Assembly (NCBI RefSeq): GCF_002118315.1
Contig: NZ_MTSZ01000002.1
Span: forward strand, 434,001 to 498,000
From: Kiloniella majae
Lineage (GTDB): Bacteria > Pseudomonadota > Alphaproteobacteria > Kiloniellales > Kiloniellaceae
Direction: 5' to 3'
DNA: 64,000 nucleotides
Notes under the pieces: model-generated
Databases searched by the model: none
Told to the model about the DNA's origin: nothing
What the model saw: only the letters and a program-made list of their open reading frames with translations
Part shown: positions 56,268 through 64,000 of the stretch, piece by piece
Position numbering within the stretch: the first letter of the stretch is position 1
Layout: the number at the start of each line of letters is the position of its first letter
Program-made: the position numbers and the translations under genes

Positions 56268-56756
56268 GTGCAAGAATTAGATATATACGATCTCCCTGAC
56301 CTCGTTGACCGCAACAAACGCTTGCTTGGCCTGGATCCAGGTACAAAAACCATCGGCATTGCAGTCTCGGATCGTGATTTCAAGGTTGCTTCACCGGTAA
56401 AGACAATTAAGCGCACAAAATTCAAAAATGATGCCCAAGAGCTTAAAGAAATTTGTGATGACAAAAACATTGGTGGGATCGTAATCGGATTACCCGTTAA
56501 CATGGACGGATCAGAAGGCCCTCGTTGCCAATCCGTCAGAACACTCGCGGACAACCTGCGGACAATTGCCGGCTTTGAAATACCCATCGTCTTTTGGGAT
56601 GAAAGAATGTCAACATCTGCTGTAGAACGTTTCTTGATCGGGGAAGCCGATATGACTCGCAAACGCCGCGCTGAGGTTGTCGATAAAGCTGCTGCGGCCT
56701 ATATTCTTCAAGGAGCATTGGATGCAATCCAACGCCAGAATAACATTAATCATTAA
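56268..56756 (+). CDS. ruvX: Holliday junction resolvase-like RuvX (YqgF)
   Basis: This 162-residue RNase-H-fold protein has the first acidic motif in LLGLDPGTKTIGIAVSD. The conserved KNIGGIVIGLPVNMDGSEGPRCQSVRTLADNL and PIVFWDERMSTSAVER follow. RuvX takes part in pre-16S rRNA processing or junction resolution. The GTG start has no strong ribosome site. Divergent from NnrU, with a 250-bp gap. Confidence 0.92.
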   Translation: MQELDIYDLPDLVDRNKRLLGLDPGTKTIGIAVSDRDFKVASPVKTIKRTKFKNDAQELKEICDDKNIGGIVIGLPVNMDGSEGPRCQSVRTLADNLRTIAGFEIPIVFWDERMSTSAVERFLIGEADMTRKRRAEVVDKAAAAYILQGALDAIQRQNNINH

Positions 56757-57095
56757 ATAACACGAATAATCATAAAACAATTCCCTCATTACGGGTATGC
56801 ATAAATTGCATAAAAAGTAAGATTAATCCTTAAATGAATTTGAATTTATAATAATACAACGAAAAGAGTTCCCTATTTTACAAGAAAGCTCTTTCCCCTA
56901 AAAAATACCTCAAATCCAAATCGATAATTCGTCCCCTCATCTTGCTTCCTGACAGGATATCCGTACTTATACGAATGTTTACATTCTCGCATTGCGGGTA
57001 CTTTCTCTCCCGCATCCACACAAAAAACGTACTTACATCTGTTTTAGCTCGCTAAAAATTTCTTAAAAGAGAAACCTGTCAAAAAGGAAAGCAAA
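56757..57095. other. Intergenic region upstream of the PLDc_N pair
   Basis: 339 AT-rich bases with an inverted repeat GAATGT-TT-ACATTC at 56973-56986 and a hairpin TGCGGG/CCCGCA at 56993-57014. It is likely the regulated promoter region of the small membrane gene that follows. No coding frame is seen. Confidence 0.45.
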
Positions 57096-57314
57096 ATGTT
57101 TAGCCTGGAAACCGGCAGCGTTATTGTTATACCCATTTTTCTTGTCAGTTTATGGGTCGTAGCAAAAATCTTTCAAAGTGAAGAAAGGTCTGCTGTTAAG
57201 GTCCTATGGACAATCACAATTTTTATTTTGCCCGCCCTTGGTTGCGCATTGTGGTATTTCATTGGCCCCCGTAAAGAAAGCTTACATCAGGAAAAACTGG
57301 GATTTCGCCGATAA
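57096..57314 (+). CDS. PLDc_N-type small membrane protein, first copy
   Basis: This 72-residue protein has two membrane helices and the PLDc_N pattern WVVAKIFQSEERSAVKVLWTITIFILPALGCALWYFIGPRK. These stand-alone proteins equal the N-terminal membrane part of cardiolipin-synthase-type phospholipases D, without the catalytic domain. AAGGAAAGC lies just before the ATG. A second, similar gene starts 98 bases downstream. Such proteins are often stress-induced; the role is unknown. Confidence 0.75.
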   Translation: MFSLETGSVIVIPIFLVSLWVVAKIFQSEERSAVKVLWTITIFILPALGCALWYFIGPRKESLHQEKLGFRR

Positions 57315-57322
57315 AACCCTAT

Positions 57323-57344
57323 ATATTCGTAATCATACGAATAT
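57323..57344. repeat. Perfect hairpin between the tandem PLDc_N genes
   Basis: ATATTCGTA and TACGAATAT are perfect complements with a 4-base loop, directly after the first PLDc_N stop codon. No T-run follows. It may stabilise or process the message, or be an operator for the second gene. Confidence 0.5.
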
Positions 57345-57412
57345 CATTTCTGTAAAATAAGATTTACTTTTCCTGCAAGTGATAACAATGCTTTAAATAG
57401 AAAGGCATCAAA

Positions 57413-57592
57413 ATGTTTGGCTTCGAATATGGTGGCATCCTGGGTCTCTTGCTTTTGGTTGCAAATATCTGGGCAATTGTGAAAATTTTCCAAAGCGGCG
57501 CAACGACAGGCTCGAAAGTACTCTGGATTGTTCTTATCCTGCTCTTACCAGTAATCGGGCTTATTCTATGGTTCTTGATGGGCCCTAAATAG
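57413..57592 (+). CDS. PLDc_N-type small membrane protein, second copy
   Basis: This 59-residue protein, beginning MFGFEYGGILGLLLLVANIW, has two membrane helices and the pattern AIVKIFQSGATTGSKVLWIVLILLLPVIGLILWFLMGPK. It is clearly a paralogue of the upstream gene (KIFQS, KVLW, LP..G..LW, GP). It ends 13 bp before the convergent kinase gene's stop. AAAGGCATCAAA lies upstream as a modest ribosome site. It was found by reading the sequence directly because it is short. Confidence 0.75.
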   Translation: MFGFEYGGILGLLLLVANIWAIVKIFQSGATTGSKVLWIVLILLLPVIGLILWFLMGPK

Positions 57593-57604
57593 CCCCCCCA
57601 CGGC

Positions 57605-59815
57605 TCAAATCGCCTTTTGCTGCGACAGAGAGCTCTCACTAGATTTTGGCCAGTTCAGGATTAAAAGCGTGCCCTTACCATGCTCGCTTTTAATTTCCAT
57701 TGATCCGCCGTGCATCTCGCAAAGGTTTTTGGATATATATAATCCAAGGCCTGAGCCTTCGTGCTGTTTGCTGATTGAACTGTCTCCCTGGTAAAAAACC
57801 TGGCCAATTCTCTCCATATGCTTTTGTTCTATTCCAACGCCAAAATCCTCTATTAAAATTTTGGCGTTGGCATCATCCCCCATACGTACAGAGAAGTTGA
57901 CAACCCCGCCTGGGTGAGAGAACTTCACCGCGTTAGCCAACAAATTTAAAAGCACTTGTTTTAACGCCCGTTGATCAGCATGGATGGGCGGAATATCATT
58001 ATCAAAGTCGTAGTTAAGTGTTATCTTTTTCTCCCCGGCCTTAACAGAAATCAAGCGCCCAACAGCTTTTGCTACGGCACAAATATCCGTAGCCTCTGGA
58101 TGAATTTTATAACTTCTGGCCTCAATCTTTGAAATATCAAGGATGTCAGAAATCAAGCTCAATAAATGCGTACCACTGCTGTGAATATCAGCGGCGTAAT
58201 CTCTGTATTCCACCGGAGAAACCGGGCCATTTAGTTCTTTTTGTATGATGTCAGAAAAGCCGATAATTGCATTTAATGGCGTTCGTAATTCATGACTCAT
58301 ATTTGCCAAGAATTCTGATTTCGCTTTATTCGCAGCAACGGCTTCATCTTTGGCCAGCACCAAGTCCTGTTCGATTAAAAGTCTCTCATTTTTCTCCAGA
58401 ACAAGTGATAGAAGATTACTTACGGACTGGGCAAAGGTAACCTCTTCTACGGCCCATTCGGCTGTGACCCCCTGACGCTTTACAGACAAAAAACCTTTTA
58501 GGTAATCATGCTGAAAAATACCAACAGTCAGAATGCACTCACCTTCATAGTTGCCGTAGATTAAATGCCAGAATTTATTCAGATAACTTTTTGCCACATC
58601 ACTGGATGAAACCAAATGTCTGTCGGTCTCAATGCGAAGAATAAGTTCATTTAATTCGTTATCTCGAAGGGTTGGCAAAACTTCTGCATGTTGATCAGGC
58701 GCAAATAGATAACGACTATGGCAATGAGCCTCTTCCCTATTTCCATCAAACAACCAAATCGTAGCTTCATCAGCTTTCAACGTACGACTTAAGATCTCTA
58801 CCGACAGTTTTAAGCTGCTTTCACCTTGCTCGCTGGAGCGAAGATTTTCATCGACAAGAGATTTTAACCCCTGGGCTTGCTCTTCAAGTTTTTCCCTCTT
58901 GAATGCACGTATTGAAGCTTCATCCGTCAAAAGGGTGATGACTGAATGCCCCCTTTTGACAATGAGCCATATAATTAACGCCAGAAAAAGAAGGCCTGGC
59001 AATATCCAAGGTAAACTGTCCTCAAAAGAGCTTCCCCCTTTTAAAGTCAAATTCCAATCCATAGAACCAATTGGAATGCCCGATTTCGAAAACAAGAGGA
59101 ATCCATTAACCGGTTCTTCTTTGGACAAGGGAGAAAACTTTAAATTCTTAATACCAAGATATTGCGCAAAAGAGAGTATTTCTGTGAATTCAACTCTGCG
59201 TACGAGTAATAGATATCCCTTGTGAGTTTGCCCTGAATCATCAAATTCATGACTATCCGGGTTAATCGCGCCAACTGAAATTATATAAAGAAGGTTATTG
59301 TAAACGATAAAGCTTCCCGAAGTTGCCGTTTCGGGCTGCCGGCGCTTAACATTTTGAATTAAATAGTTAACTTCACTTCTAATAGAATTTTTCAGATCTC
59401 GTTTATTAAGTAGGCTGGTATTACCAAGGTTAGGATTTTGATGATGAAAAATCTGATTTAGTTGACGATCAAGGACAACAACTTCTGCCAAGCTATTATT
59501 ATGAGAGAAGGTATCCCCCAAGTTTTCTTTTGCCCAAGCAATCTCATCATCAACCAAAAGATTAAAATAAATTTCATCCCAATAACTATAATCATTAGCC
59601 AGATAGATCTGCTCTTTTAGATCCTTATTCAAAAACTCTTGAATCAGGTTTGCATAGTTCTCTTTGACAACAGTATCCTGTTTGTTGACAGCATACCAAA
59701 GTGCTCCGATCATCAAAGATAACGTCAGACCAATAACACAGGCAATCTGTATATAAAGCCCGTATACAATTAAGCGGCGTTTTCTATCCAAAATCGTTGC
59801 CTGCTTCAAAACCAA
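57605..59815 (-). CDS. Sensor histidine kinase with CHASE4-like periplasmic domain
   Basis: This protein of about 736 residues has two membrane helices (about 15-40 and 268-290). They flank a periplasmic domain with NDYSYWDEIYFNLLVDDE, typical of CHASE4. A GAF-like region follows (about 320-480), then a short coiled coil. A HisKA domain has the phosphoacceptor His in LANMSHELRTPLNAIIGFSD. An HATPase has the IEDFGVGI and GSGLGLYIS boxes. No receiver domain is attached and no response regulator gene is adjacent. The start is a TTG, since no ATG precedes the first helix. The signal is unknown. Confidence 0.82.
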   Translation of the reverse strand: MVLKQATILDRKRRLIVYGLYIQIACVIGLTLSLMIGALWYAVNKQDTVVKENYANLIQEFLNKDLKEQIYLANDYSYWDEIYFNLLVDDEIAWAKENLGDTFSHNNSLAEVVVLDRQLNQIFHHQNPNLGNTSLLNKRDLKNSIRSEVNYLIQNVKRRQPETATSGSFIVYNNLLYIISVGAINPDSHEFDDSGQTHKGYLLLVRRVEFTEILSFAQYLGIKNLKFSPLSKEEPVNGFLLFSKSGIPIGSMDWNLTLKGGSSFEDSLPWILPGLLFLALIIWLIVKRGHSVITLLTDEASIRAFKREKLEEQAQGLKSLVDENLRSSEQGESSLKLSVEILSRTLKADEATIWLFDGNREEAHCHSRYLFAPDQHAEVLPTLRDNELNELILRIETDRHLVSSSDVAKSYLNKFWHLIYGNYEGECILTVGIFQHDYLKGFLSVKRQGVTAEWAVEEVTFAQSVSNLLSLVLEKNERLLIEQDLVLAKDEAVAANKAKSEFLANMSHELRTPLNAIIGFSDIIQKELNGPVSPVEYRDYAADIHSSGTHLLSLISDILDISKIEARSYKIHPEATDICAVAKAVGRLISVKAGEKKITLNYDFDNDIPPIHADQRALKQVLLNLLANAVKFSHPGGVVNFSVRMGDDANAKILIEDFGVGIEQKHMERIGQVFYQGDSSISKQHEGSGLGLYISKNLCEMHGGSMEIKSEHGKGTLLILNWPKSSESSLSQQKAI

Positions 59816-60124
59816 TAACGCGAATGATAATCTATCCTAATAACTAACGAAATAATTATCAAACCCTTGTTTTAAAATATATAAAATTCATCTATTCAGG
59901 ATTACTATCGTCATAATTTGAAAGTTATTGCGATAACGGCCTTATTCCCCAAAGCATCTTATGGGTGAAAAAAATTCTACTAAATGGGACAGTTTGAACA
60001 AAAGTAGGTGATCAGCACTTTGCCCGTTGCATCTGCTTCCCCCTCTTTTTAGACTTTCCATCTAACAATTGTTTTTGCCGTACAAAATTGGGTTCCCCCC
60101 AACTTAAGCTTTGAGGATATTCTT
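59816..60124. other. Intergenic region, divergent promoters
   Basis: 309 bases between the TTG start of the CHASE4-like kinase and the CoA-transferase start. It is AT-rich at its left end and has no frame with a ribosome site. The two promoters must lie here. Confidence 0.4.
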
Positions 60125-61351
60125 ATGACCAAGCCTACTGGTCCTCTGTCAGGATTACGTGTTTTCGATCTTTCACGTATTATGGCGGGCCCAAGCTGTA
60201 CACAAATGCTCGGTGATATGGGTGCTGATGTCATAAAAGTAGAACGTCCTGGCCAAGGGGATGATACGCGCAAGTGGGGCCCTCCTTTCCTCAAGGACAA
60301 AGAAGGCAATGACACAGACGAAAGCGCTTATTACCTGTCTGCGAATAGAAATAAACGTTCTATCAGTTTGGATATTTCTCAAGCTGAGGGGCAAAAACTG
60401 GCAAAACAGCTTATTGCGAAAAGTGATATTCTGGTTGAAAACTTCAAGGTCGGTGGGCTTGCCAAGTACGGCCTTTCCTATGATGACTTAAAGGAAGAAT
60501 TCCCTAACCTTATATACTGTTCTATCACAGGTTTCGGCCAAACAGGCCCCTACGCTCCTCAGGCCGGGTACGACTTTCTCATTCAAGGCATGGGTGGCAT
60601 CATGAGCTTGACTGGCGAACCCGATGGACAACCAATGAAAGTTGGCGTCGCCATCGTAGATCTGATGTGCGGGATGTACGCAAGCAATGCGATCCTAGCC
60701 GCTCTTCATCACCGAAACCAAACAGGCGAAGGGCAATACATCGACGTCTCGCTGCTAGATACCCAAATTGCCTGGCTTGCCAATCAGGGACTTTATTATC
60801 TGACGTCAGGCGAACTCCCGCCCCGTTTAGGTAACGGACACCCCAATATTGTTCCTTATAATGTTGTTCCCTCCGATAATGGTCACTTTATTCTCGCCAT
60901 TGGAAATGATGGCCAATACGAAAAGTTCTGTCACTTTGCTGATTGCATGAACCTGTTTCATGATGAACGTTTTCATACCAATCAAAACCGCATTAGAAAC
61001 CGGGACGAACTTTATTCTCTCATTGGTGACATCACATCCCAACACCCTTCAGAATACTGGATAGAAAACCTACCTCCTCTTGGCGTTCCCTGTGGACCGG
61101 TCAATGATATGAAAGGTGTTTTTGCACACCCGCAAACACAGGCCAGAGAGATGAAAATTTCGATGCCCCACCCAACAGCAGCACAAGGGTCCGTCGACTT
61201 AATCGGCAGCCCGATGAAATTCTCCCAAACCCCCGTTGATTACCGCAAATCACCGCCAAGCATGGGACAAGATACACAAGAGGTTTTGGAAGAACTGTTA
61301 AGAACAAAACCATTGGAGCTAAAAAAGCTAAAAAAAGGAGGCGTTATTTAA
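60125..61351 (+). CDS. Family III CoA-transferase (CaiB/BaiF)
   Basis: This 408-residue protein starts with SGLRVFDLSRIMAGPSCTQMLGDMGADVIKVERPGQGDDTRKWGPPFL, the family opening. It has the active-site Asp in GYDFLIQGMGG. Such enzymes move CoA between carboxylic acids such as oxalate, carnitine or succinate. GAGG stands 8 bases before the ATG. No CoA-ligase or decarboxylase gene is adjacent, so the acid substrates are open. Confidence 0.9.
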   Translation: MTKPTGPLSGLRVFDLSRIMAGPSCTQMLGDMGADVIKVERPGQGDDTRKWGPPFLKDKEGNDTDESAYYLSANRNKRSISLDISQAEGQKLAKQLIAKSDILVENFKVGGLAKYGLSYDDLKEEFPNLIYCSITGFGQTGPYAPQAGYDFLIQGMGGIMSLTGEPDGQPMKVGVAIVDLMCGMYASNAILAALHHRNQTGEGQYIDVSLLDTQIAWLANQGLYYLTSGELPPRLGNGHPNIVPYNVVPSDNGHFILAIGNDGQYEKFCHFADCMNLFHDERFHTNQNRIRNRDELYSLIGDITSQHPSEYWIENLPPLGVPCGPVNDMKGVFAHPQTQAREMKISMPHPTAAQGSVDLIGSPMKFSQTPVDYRKSPPSMGQDTQEVLEELLRTKPLELKKLKKGGVI

Positions 61352-61406
61352 CCTATAACGGCTAATTTTCTTTGACCGTTTTCAAAACCATGGGCTTAAA
61401 AACGCT

Positions 61407-62660
61407 TTAATTTTGGTCAATAAGTTCAAGAATCTGCGCTGCTGTTAACTCCAGCGGCGCGAAAGCATGTTTACCTATACGCCTGAAATATTTATCACTT
61501 TTTTCCATACGAACTGAATTTTCAAAACTGTCAGAAGGATTATCTTCTTCCTCTGTTATCTCACCTAACTGTGGGGCCGGTTTCAAAGCGGCTGGAAGCC
61601 TGGGTTCAGGATTTATACTCGGCGGGATTCGAATACCTTCAAGAGAAACATCCGATGGAATAAAAAACGTTCTTGGTATTTCATTTAAGAAATTACTGGG
61701 CGGTGAAAAATCTGCTCTAATGAGACGATAATTTTCGGGGACATATAAAAACTGGTCCATAATCTCACTTTTAGTATCTTCACTAATATTGCCATTAGAT
61801 GCCGTTAAAACACTTACAGCCTCGTCACGATCAATTCTCAAAACCTCGCCCGTATTCCTAGCAGGTTCCACATACAACTCTTTATAAGGCTTCTTCCCCA
61901 AAAGCATGTTAGATGGTGAGTAAATTTTCCTGGCGTCCAGTCGCGATAGCCCTTGAGAAGGTGCATCTTTGCTTCTAATAACCGCTAGACTCATCGATTC
62001 TTCAATAACCATACGATCAGGCTTGCGCCCAAGATAGGCAGACACTTCTTTCTGAAAAACTTCCATCCCGGGTTCATTGTCCGGATACATTCTAAAAATT
62101 GGACAAACCGTTCCTTTCCCAACGTCATGAGTAATGACCAACTTGTTCGTTTTGTCGGGACTGTTGGCTATCGCAGACGGGATCATTGACAAAGAAACCA
62201 CACCTTCAACCTTCACAGAATCAGGTACATTCAAATTCCAAACAACACCAGTATGAGATTGAAGGAATAAGAACACAGGTTTCTTAAATTCCCCAACACT
62301 TACATTAATTAAACCAGTTGGAACGCGCGCATCAGTACCGCTATCAATCTGAATTGGAGAGACAAAATCGCTGTACCCAGCCTTAACCCAAACAATAAGG
62401 GCATCCCTGGAAGGTCGTGCGATACCGCATAAACTGGATTGGCGAGAAGCACTAAGAAAATGCGGATGTTCTACTTCCGGGATCAGCCCAAGCGAGATAC
62501 CAATTCCCTCCCAGAAAGATGCTGTTACCGATTTACCTGATTTAGACGGAATATCTTCGACAATCTCAATATGACTATCATTTTCAGTAAAACGAAATAA
62601 ACCAAAGAAAACAGCAAAGCCGAGAAAAAAAACAAAAACAACAAGCCTCAAATCGCTCAT
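61407..62660 (-). CDS. Large membrane-anchored protein of unknown function
   Basis: This protein of about 417 residues has one N-terminal membrane helix (about 5-24), with the rest predicted to be outside. Residues about 60-290 are beta-rich (VWVKAGYSDFVSPIQIDSGTDA, then VFLFLQSHTGVVWNLNVPDSV). A Pro-rich, acidic linker follows (PPSINPEPRLPAALKP, then EEEDNPSDSF) and a helical C-terminus of about 40. The ATG at 62660 is preferred; a longer frame to 62726 adds a Cys-rich start. No family is recognised. It is convergent with the CoA-transferase. Confidence 0.6.
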   Translation of the reverse strand: MSDLRLVVFVFFLGFAVFFGLFRFTENDSHIEIVEDIPSKSGKSVTASFWEGIGISLGLIPEVEHPHFLSASRQSSLCGIARPSRDALIVWVKAGYSDFVSPIQIDSGTDARVPTGLINVSVGEFKKPVFLFLQSHTGVVWNLNVPDSVKVEGVVSLSMIPSAIANSPDKTNKLVITHDVGKGTVCPIFRMYPDNEPGMEVFQKEVSAYLGRKPDRMVIEESMSLAVIRSKDAPSQGLSRLDARKIYSPSNMLLGKKPYKELYVEPARNTGEVLRIDRDEAVSVLTASNGNISEDTKSEIMDQFLYVPENYRLIRADFSPPSNFLNEIPRTFFIPSDVSLEGIRIPPSINPEPRLPAALKPAPQLGEITEEEDNPSDSFENSVRMEKSDKYFRRIGKHAFAPLELTAAQILELIDQN

Positions 62661-62791
62661 ATAAACATACCTAAATACTAATAGCTTATTCCCCTTCACA
62701 TCACTACAACACAAAGTTGAATGCAATCTTAATTTTCAATCAAATTTCATATATTGCACTCTTCTCACTTCGATGACATATTGCGGTTTTA

Positions 62792-63766
62792 ATGACGACA
62801 TATGCTGAAACGATCGCTGCTGGCCAGACTGGCCACGGGCACCTGCTAGGAATAGAGGGCCTGAGAGCTGATCAGATTTCCAACTTGCTTGACCTAGCCG
62901 ATGGCTATGTTGACCAGAATCGCGCCGTGAAAAAGACCATTGATTTGTTAGAGGGTCGCACGGTGATTAATCTCTTTTTCGAGAATTCCACCAGAACACG
63001 TACTTCTTTTGAACTGGCAGCCAAACGTCTGGGCGCAGACGTTATCAACATGACTGTTGCCTCTAGCTCTATCAAAAAAGGCGAAACACTGGTTGATACC
63101 GCCATGACACTCAATGCAATGCATCCCGATGTCATGGTCGTCCGGCATTCAGATTCAGGGGCGGTAAAGCTCCTTTCAGAAAAAGTAAATGGCTCGGTTA
63201 TCAATGCCGGTGACGGCAGCCATGAACACCCGACCCAGGCCCTGCTTGATGCCCTGACGATCCGCCGTCGCAAAGGTGATCTTTACGGACTGCGCGTCGC
63301 TATTTGCGGCGATGTCGCCCATAGCCGGGTGGCCCGGTCAAACATCCATCTGTTGAATACAATGGGCGCGGAAGTTCGCCTGATTGCGCCGCCAACGCTT
63401 CTGCCGTCTTCCGTTGACCGTATGGGCGTCGAGACTTTCCACAACATGAAAGAAGGTCTGGAAGGGTGCGATATTGTCATGATGCTCAGGCTGCAACTTG
63501 AACGCATGCAGGGATCCTTTGTTCCTTCCGTCCGCGAGTATTTCAGATACTTCGGTCTGGATCAGGAAAAGTTGGCAATGGCAAAGCCAGATGCCTTGGT
63601 CATGCATCCCGGTCCCATGAACCGTGGTGTTGAGATTGATAGTGAACTGGCCGATGATCTGGATCGATCACTGATCAGGACACAGGTAGAAATGGGTGTC
63701 GCTGTACGTATGGCCTGTTTACATGCCCTGACACAGGGTACCTTGTCAGACGGAGTGAAATCATGA
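62792..63766 (+). CDS. pyrB: Aspartate carbamoyltransferase catalytic subunit
   Basis: This 324-residue enzyme of pyrimidine synthesis has the carbamoyl-phosphate motif [12 protein letters not shown] and the [13 protein letters not shown] segment. [12 protein letters not shown] and the Arg/Gln residues near RLQLERMQ are also present. It joins aspartate and carbamoyl phosphate. The stop overlaps the next gene's ATG (ATGA), so the two are coupled, as is common for pyrB-pyrC pairs. Confidence 0.95.
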   Translation: MTTYAETIAAGQTGHGHLLGIEGLRADQISNLLDLADGYVDQNRAVKKTIDLLEGRTVINLFFENSTRTRTSFELAAKRLGADVINMTVASSSIKKGETLVDTAMTLNAMHPDVMVVRHSDSGAVKLLSEKVNGSVINAGDGSHEHPTQALLDALTIRRRKGDLYGLRVAICGDVAHSRVARSNIHLLNTMGAEVRLIAPPTLLPSSVDRMGVETFHNMKEGLEGCDIVMMLRLQLERMQGSFVPSVREYFRYFGLDQEKLAMAKPDALVMHPGPMNRGVEIDSELADDLDRSLIRTQVEMGVAVRMACLHALTQGTLSDGVKS

Positions 63767-64000
63767 GCCAGCTCGATAACAAGACAAAACGCGCTTATAA
63801 AAACGCCCATCTGATAGATCCAGCAAGTGGCCTTGATACAAAAGGCGCCTTATTAACCGAAGGCATCCATATTGCAGATTTCGGCCCCGACCTATTCAAA
63901 GACGGTGTTCCAGAGGGTATTGAGACTATCGATTGCCAAGGACATCACCTTGCGCCAGGTCTTGTTGATATTCGGGTTCACCTTCGCGAACCCGGCGATG
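63763..64000 (+). CDS. pyrC: Dihydroorotase-like protein (PyrC or PyrX), N-terminal part
   Basis: The first 79 codons are visible, with the gene continuing past the window. The opening [20 protein letters not shown] and the [13 protein letters not shown] region are dihydroorotase-like. The usual metal-binding H-x-H of active enzymes reads R-V-H here, so the first His is missing. Many alphaproteobacteria carry such a non-catalytic PyrC paralogue next to pyrB, where it supports PyrB structure, and a true dihydroorotase elsewhere. The overlap with pyrB is 4 bases. Confidence 0.75.
   Translation, partial: MSQLDNKTKRAYKNAHLIDPASGLDTKGALLTEGIHIADFGPDLFKDGVPEGIETIDCQGHHLAPGLVDIRVHLREPGD

Overview
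The window looks like a chromosomal stretch of a moderately AT-rich, marine-type alphaproteobacterium (Rhodospirillales/Kiloniellales/Sneathiellales grade). This rests on gene content: the murA-DUF2948-hisG-hisD-UPF0262-phosphatase-maf-rng-yacG-tRNA-Phe block, short-form HisG, gatCAB, NnrU, DUF1127, an alphaproteobacterial ribbon-helix-helix protein and several lone periplasmic binding proteins. The exact taxon is an inference. No phage, transposase, integrase, CRISPR array or rRNA is visible.

Region by region: 1-4.2 kb holds the end of znuB, a GcvA-like LysR gene, a DUF1127 protein, and a MocR-type regulator divergent from a threonine-dehydratase-like PLP enzyme, with a perfect 19-bp palindrome at the regulator's start. 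4.2-8.3 kb has an orphan solute-binding protein and a MASE1-CHASE hybrid histidine kinase. 8.4-13.6 kb is a complete 2-aminoethylphosphonate (AEP) catabolic operon (phnW-phnA-phnY, minus strand, ended by a clear terminator) with a divergent LysR gene. 13.7-17.7 kb holds another orphan binding protein, chorismate mutase, a norE/norF-like pair, a YchJ protein, a TerB-like membrane protein and an NTF2-like protein. 17.7-24 kb is the AEP importer (binding protein, ATPase, fused double permease) and a Na+/phosphate transporter. 24-30 kb holds a LOG-family protein, small unknowns, an RHH-PAS protein, a tolC gene and tRNA-Phe. 30-39 kb is the housekeeping cell-wall, histidine and RNA block, interrupted by an orphan binding-protein gene where many relatives carry infA. 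39-51 kb is accessory: tRNA-Thr, small basic proteins, a convergently overlapping pair of unknown genes, a secreted esterase, a beta-propeller/RTX protein, an M20 amidohydrolase, a trans-sulfuration enzyme and a HlyU protein. 51-64 kb holds gatCAB, YbaN, NnrU, RuvX, two tandem PLDc_N mini-proteins, a CHASE4-like kinase, a CoA-transferase, a large unknown anchored protein, and pyrB followed by a dihydroorotase-like gene that has lost one metal-ligand His.

The most coherent system is phosphonate use. AEP is imported by the ABC transporter at 17.8-22.0 kb, transaminated by PhnW to phosphonoacetaldehyde, oxidised by PhnY to phosphonoacetate and cleaved by PhnA to acetate and phosphate. The neighbouring Na+/phosphate transporter could discharge surplus phosphate. 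Two sequence signals suggest how the halves may be tied together: three 7-mers at exact 11-bp spacing upstream of the binding-protein gene, and a bipartite element shared between the LysR/phnW intergenic region and the region upstream of the Na+/phosphate gene. Both are inferences from the sequence alone.
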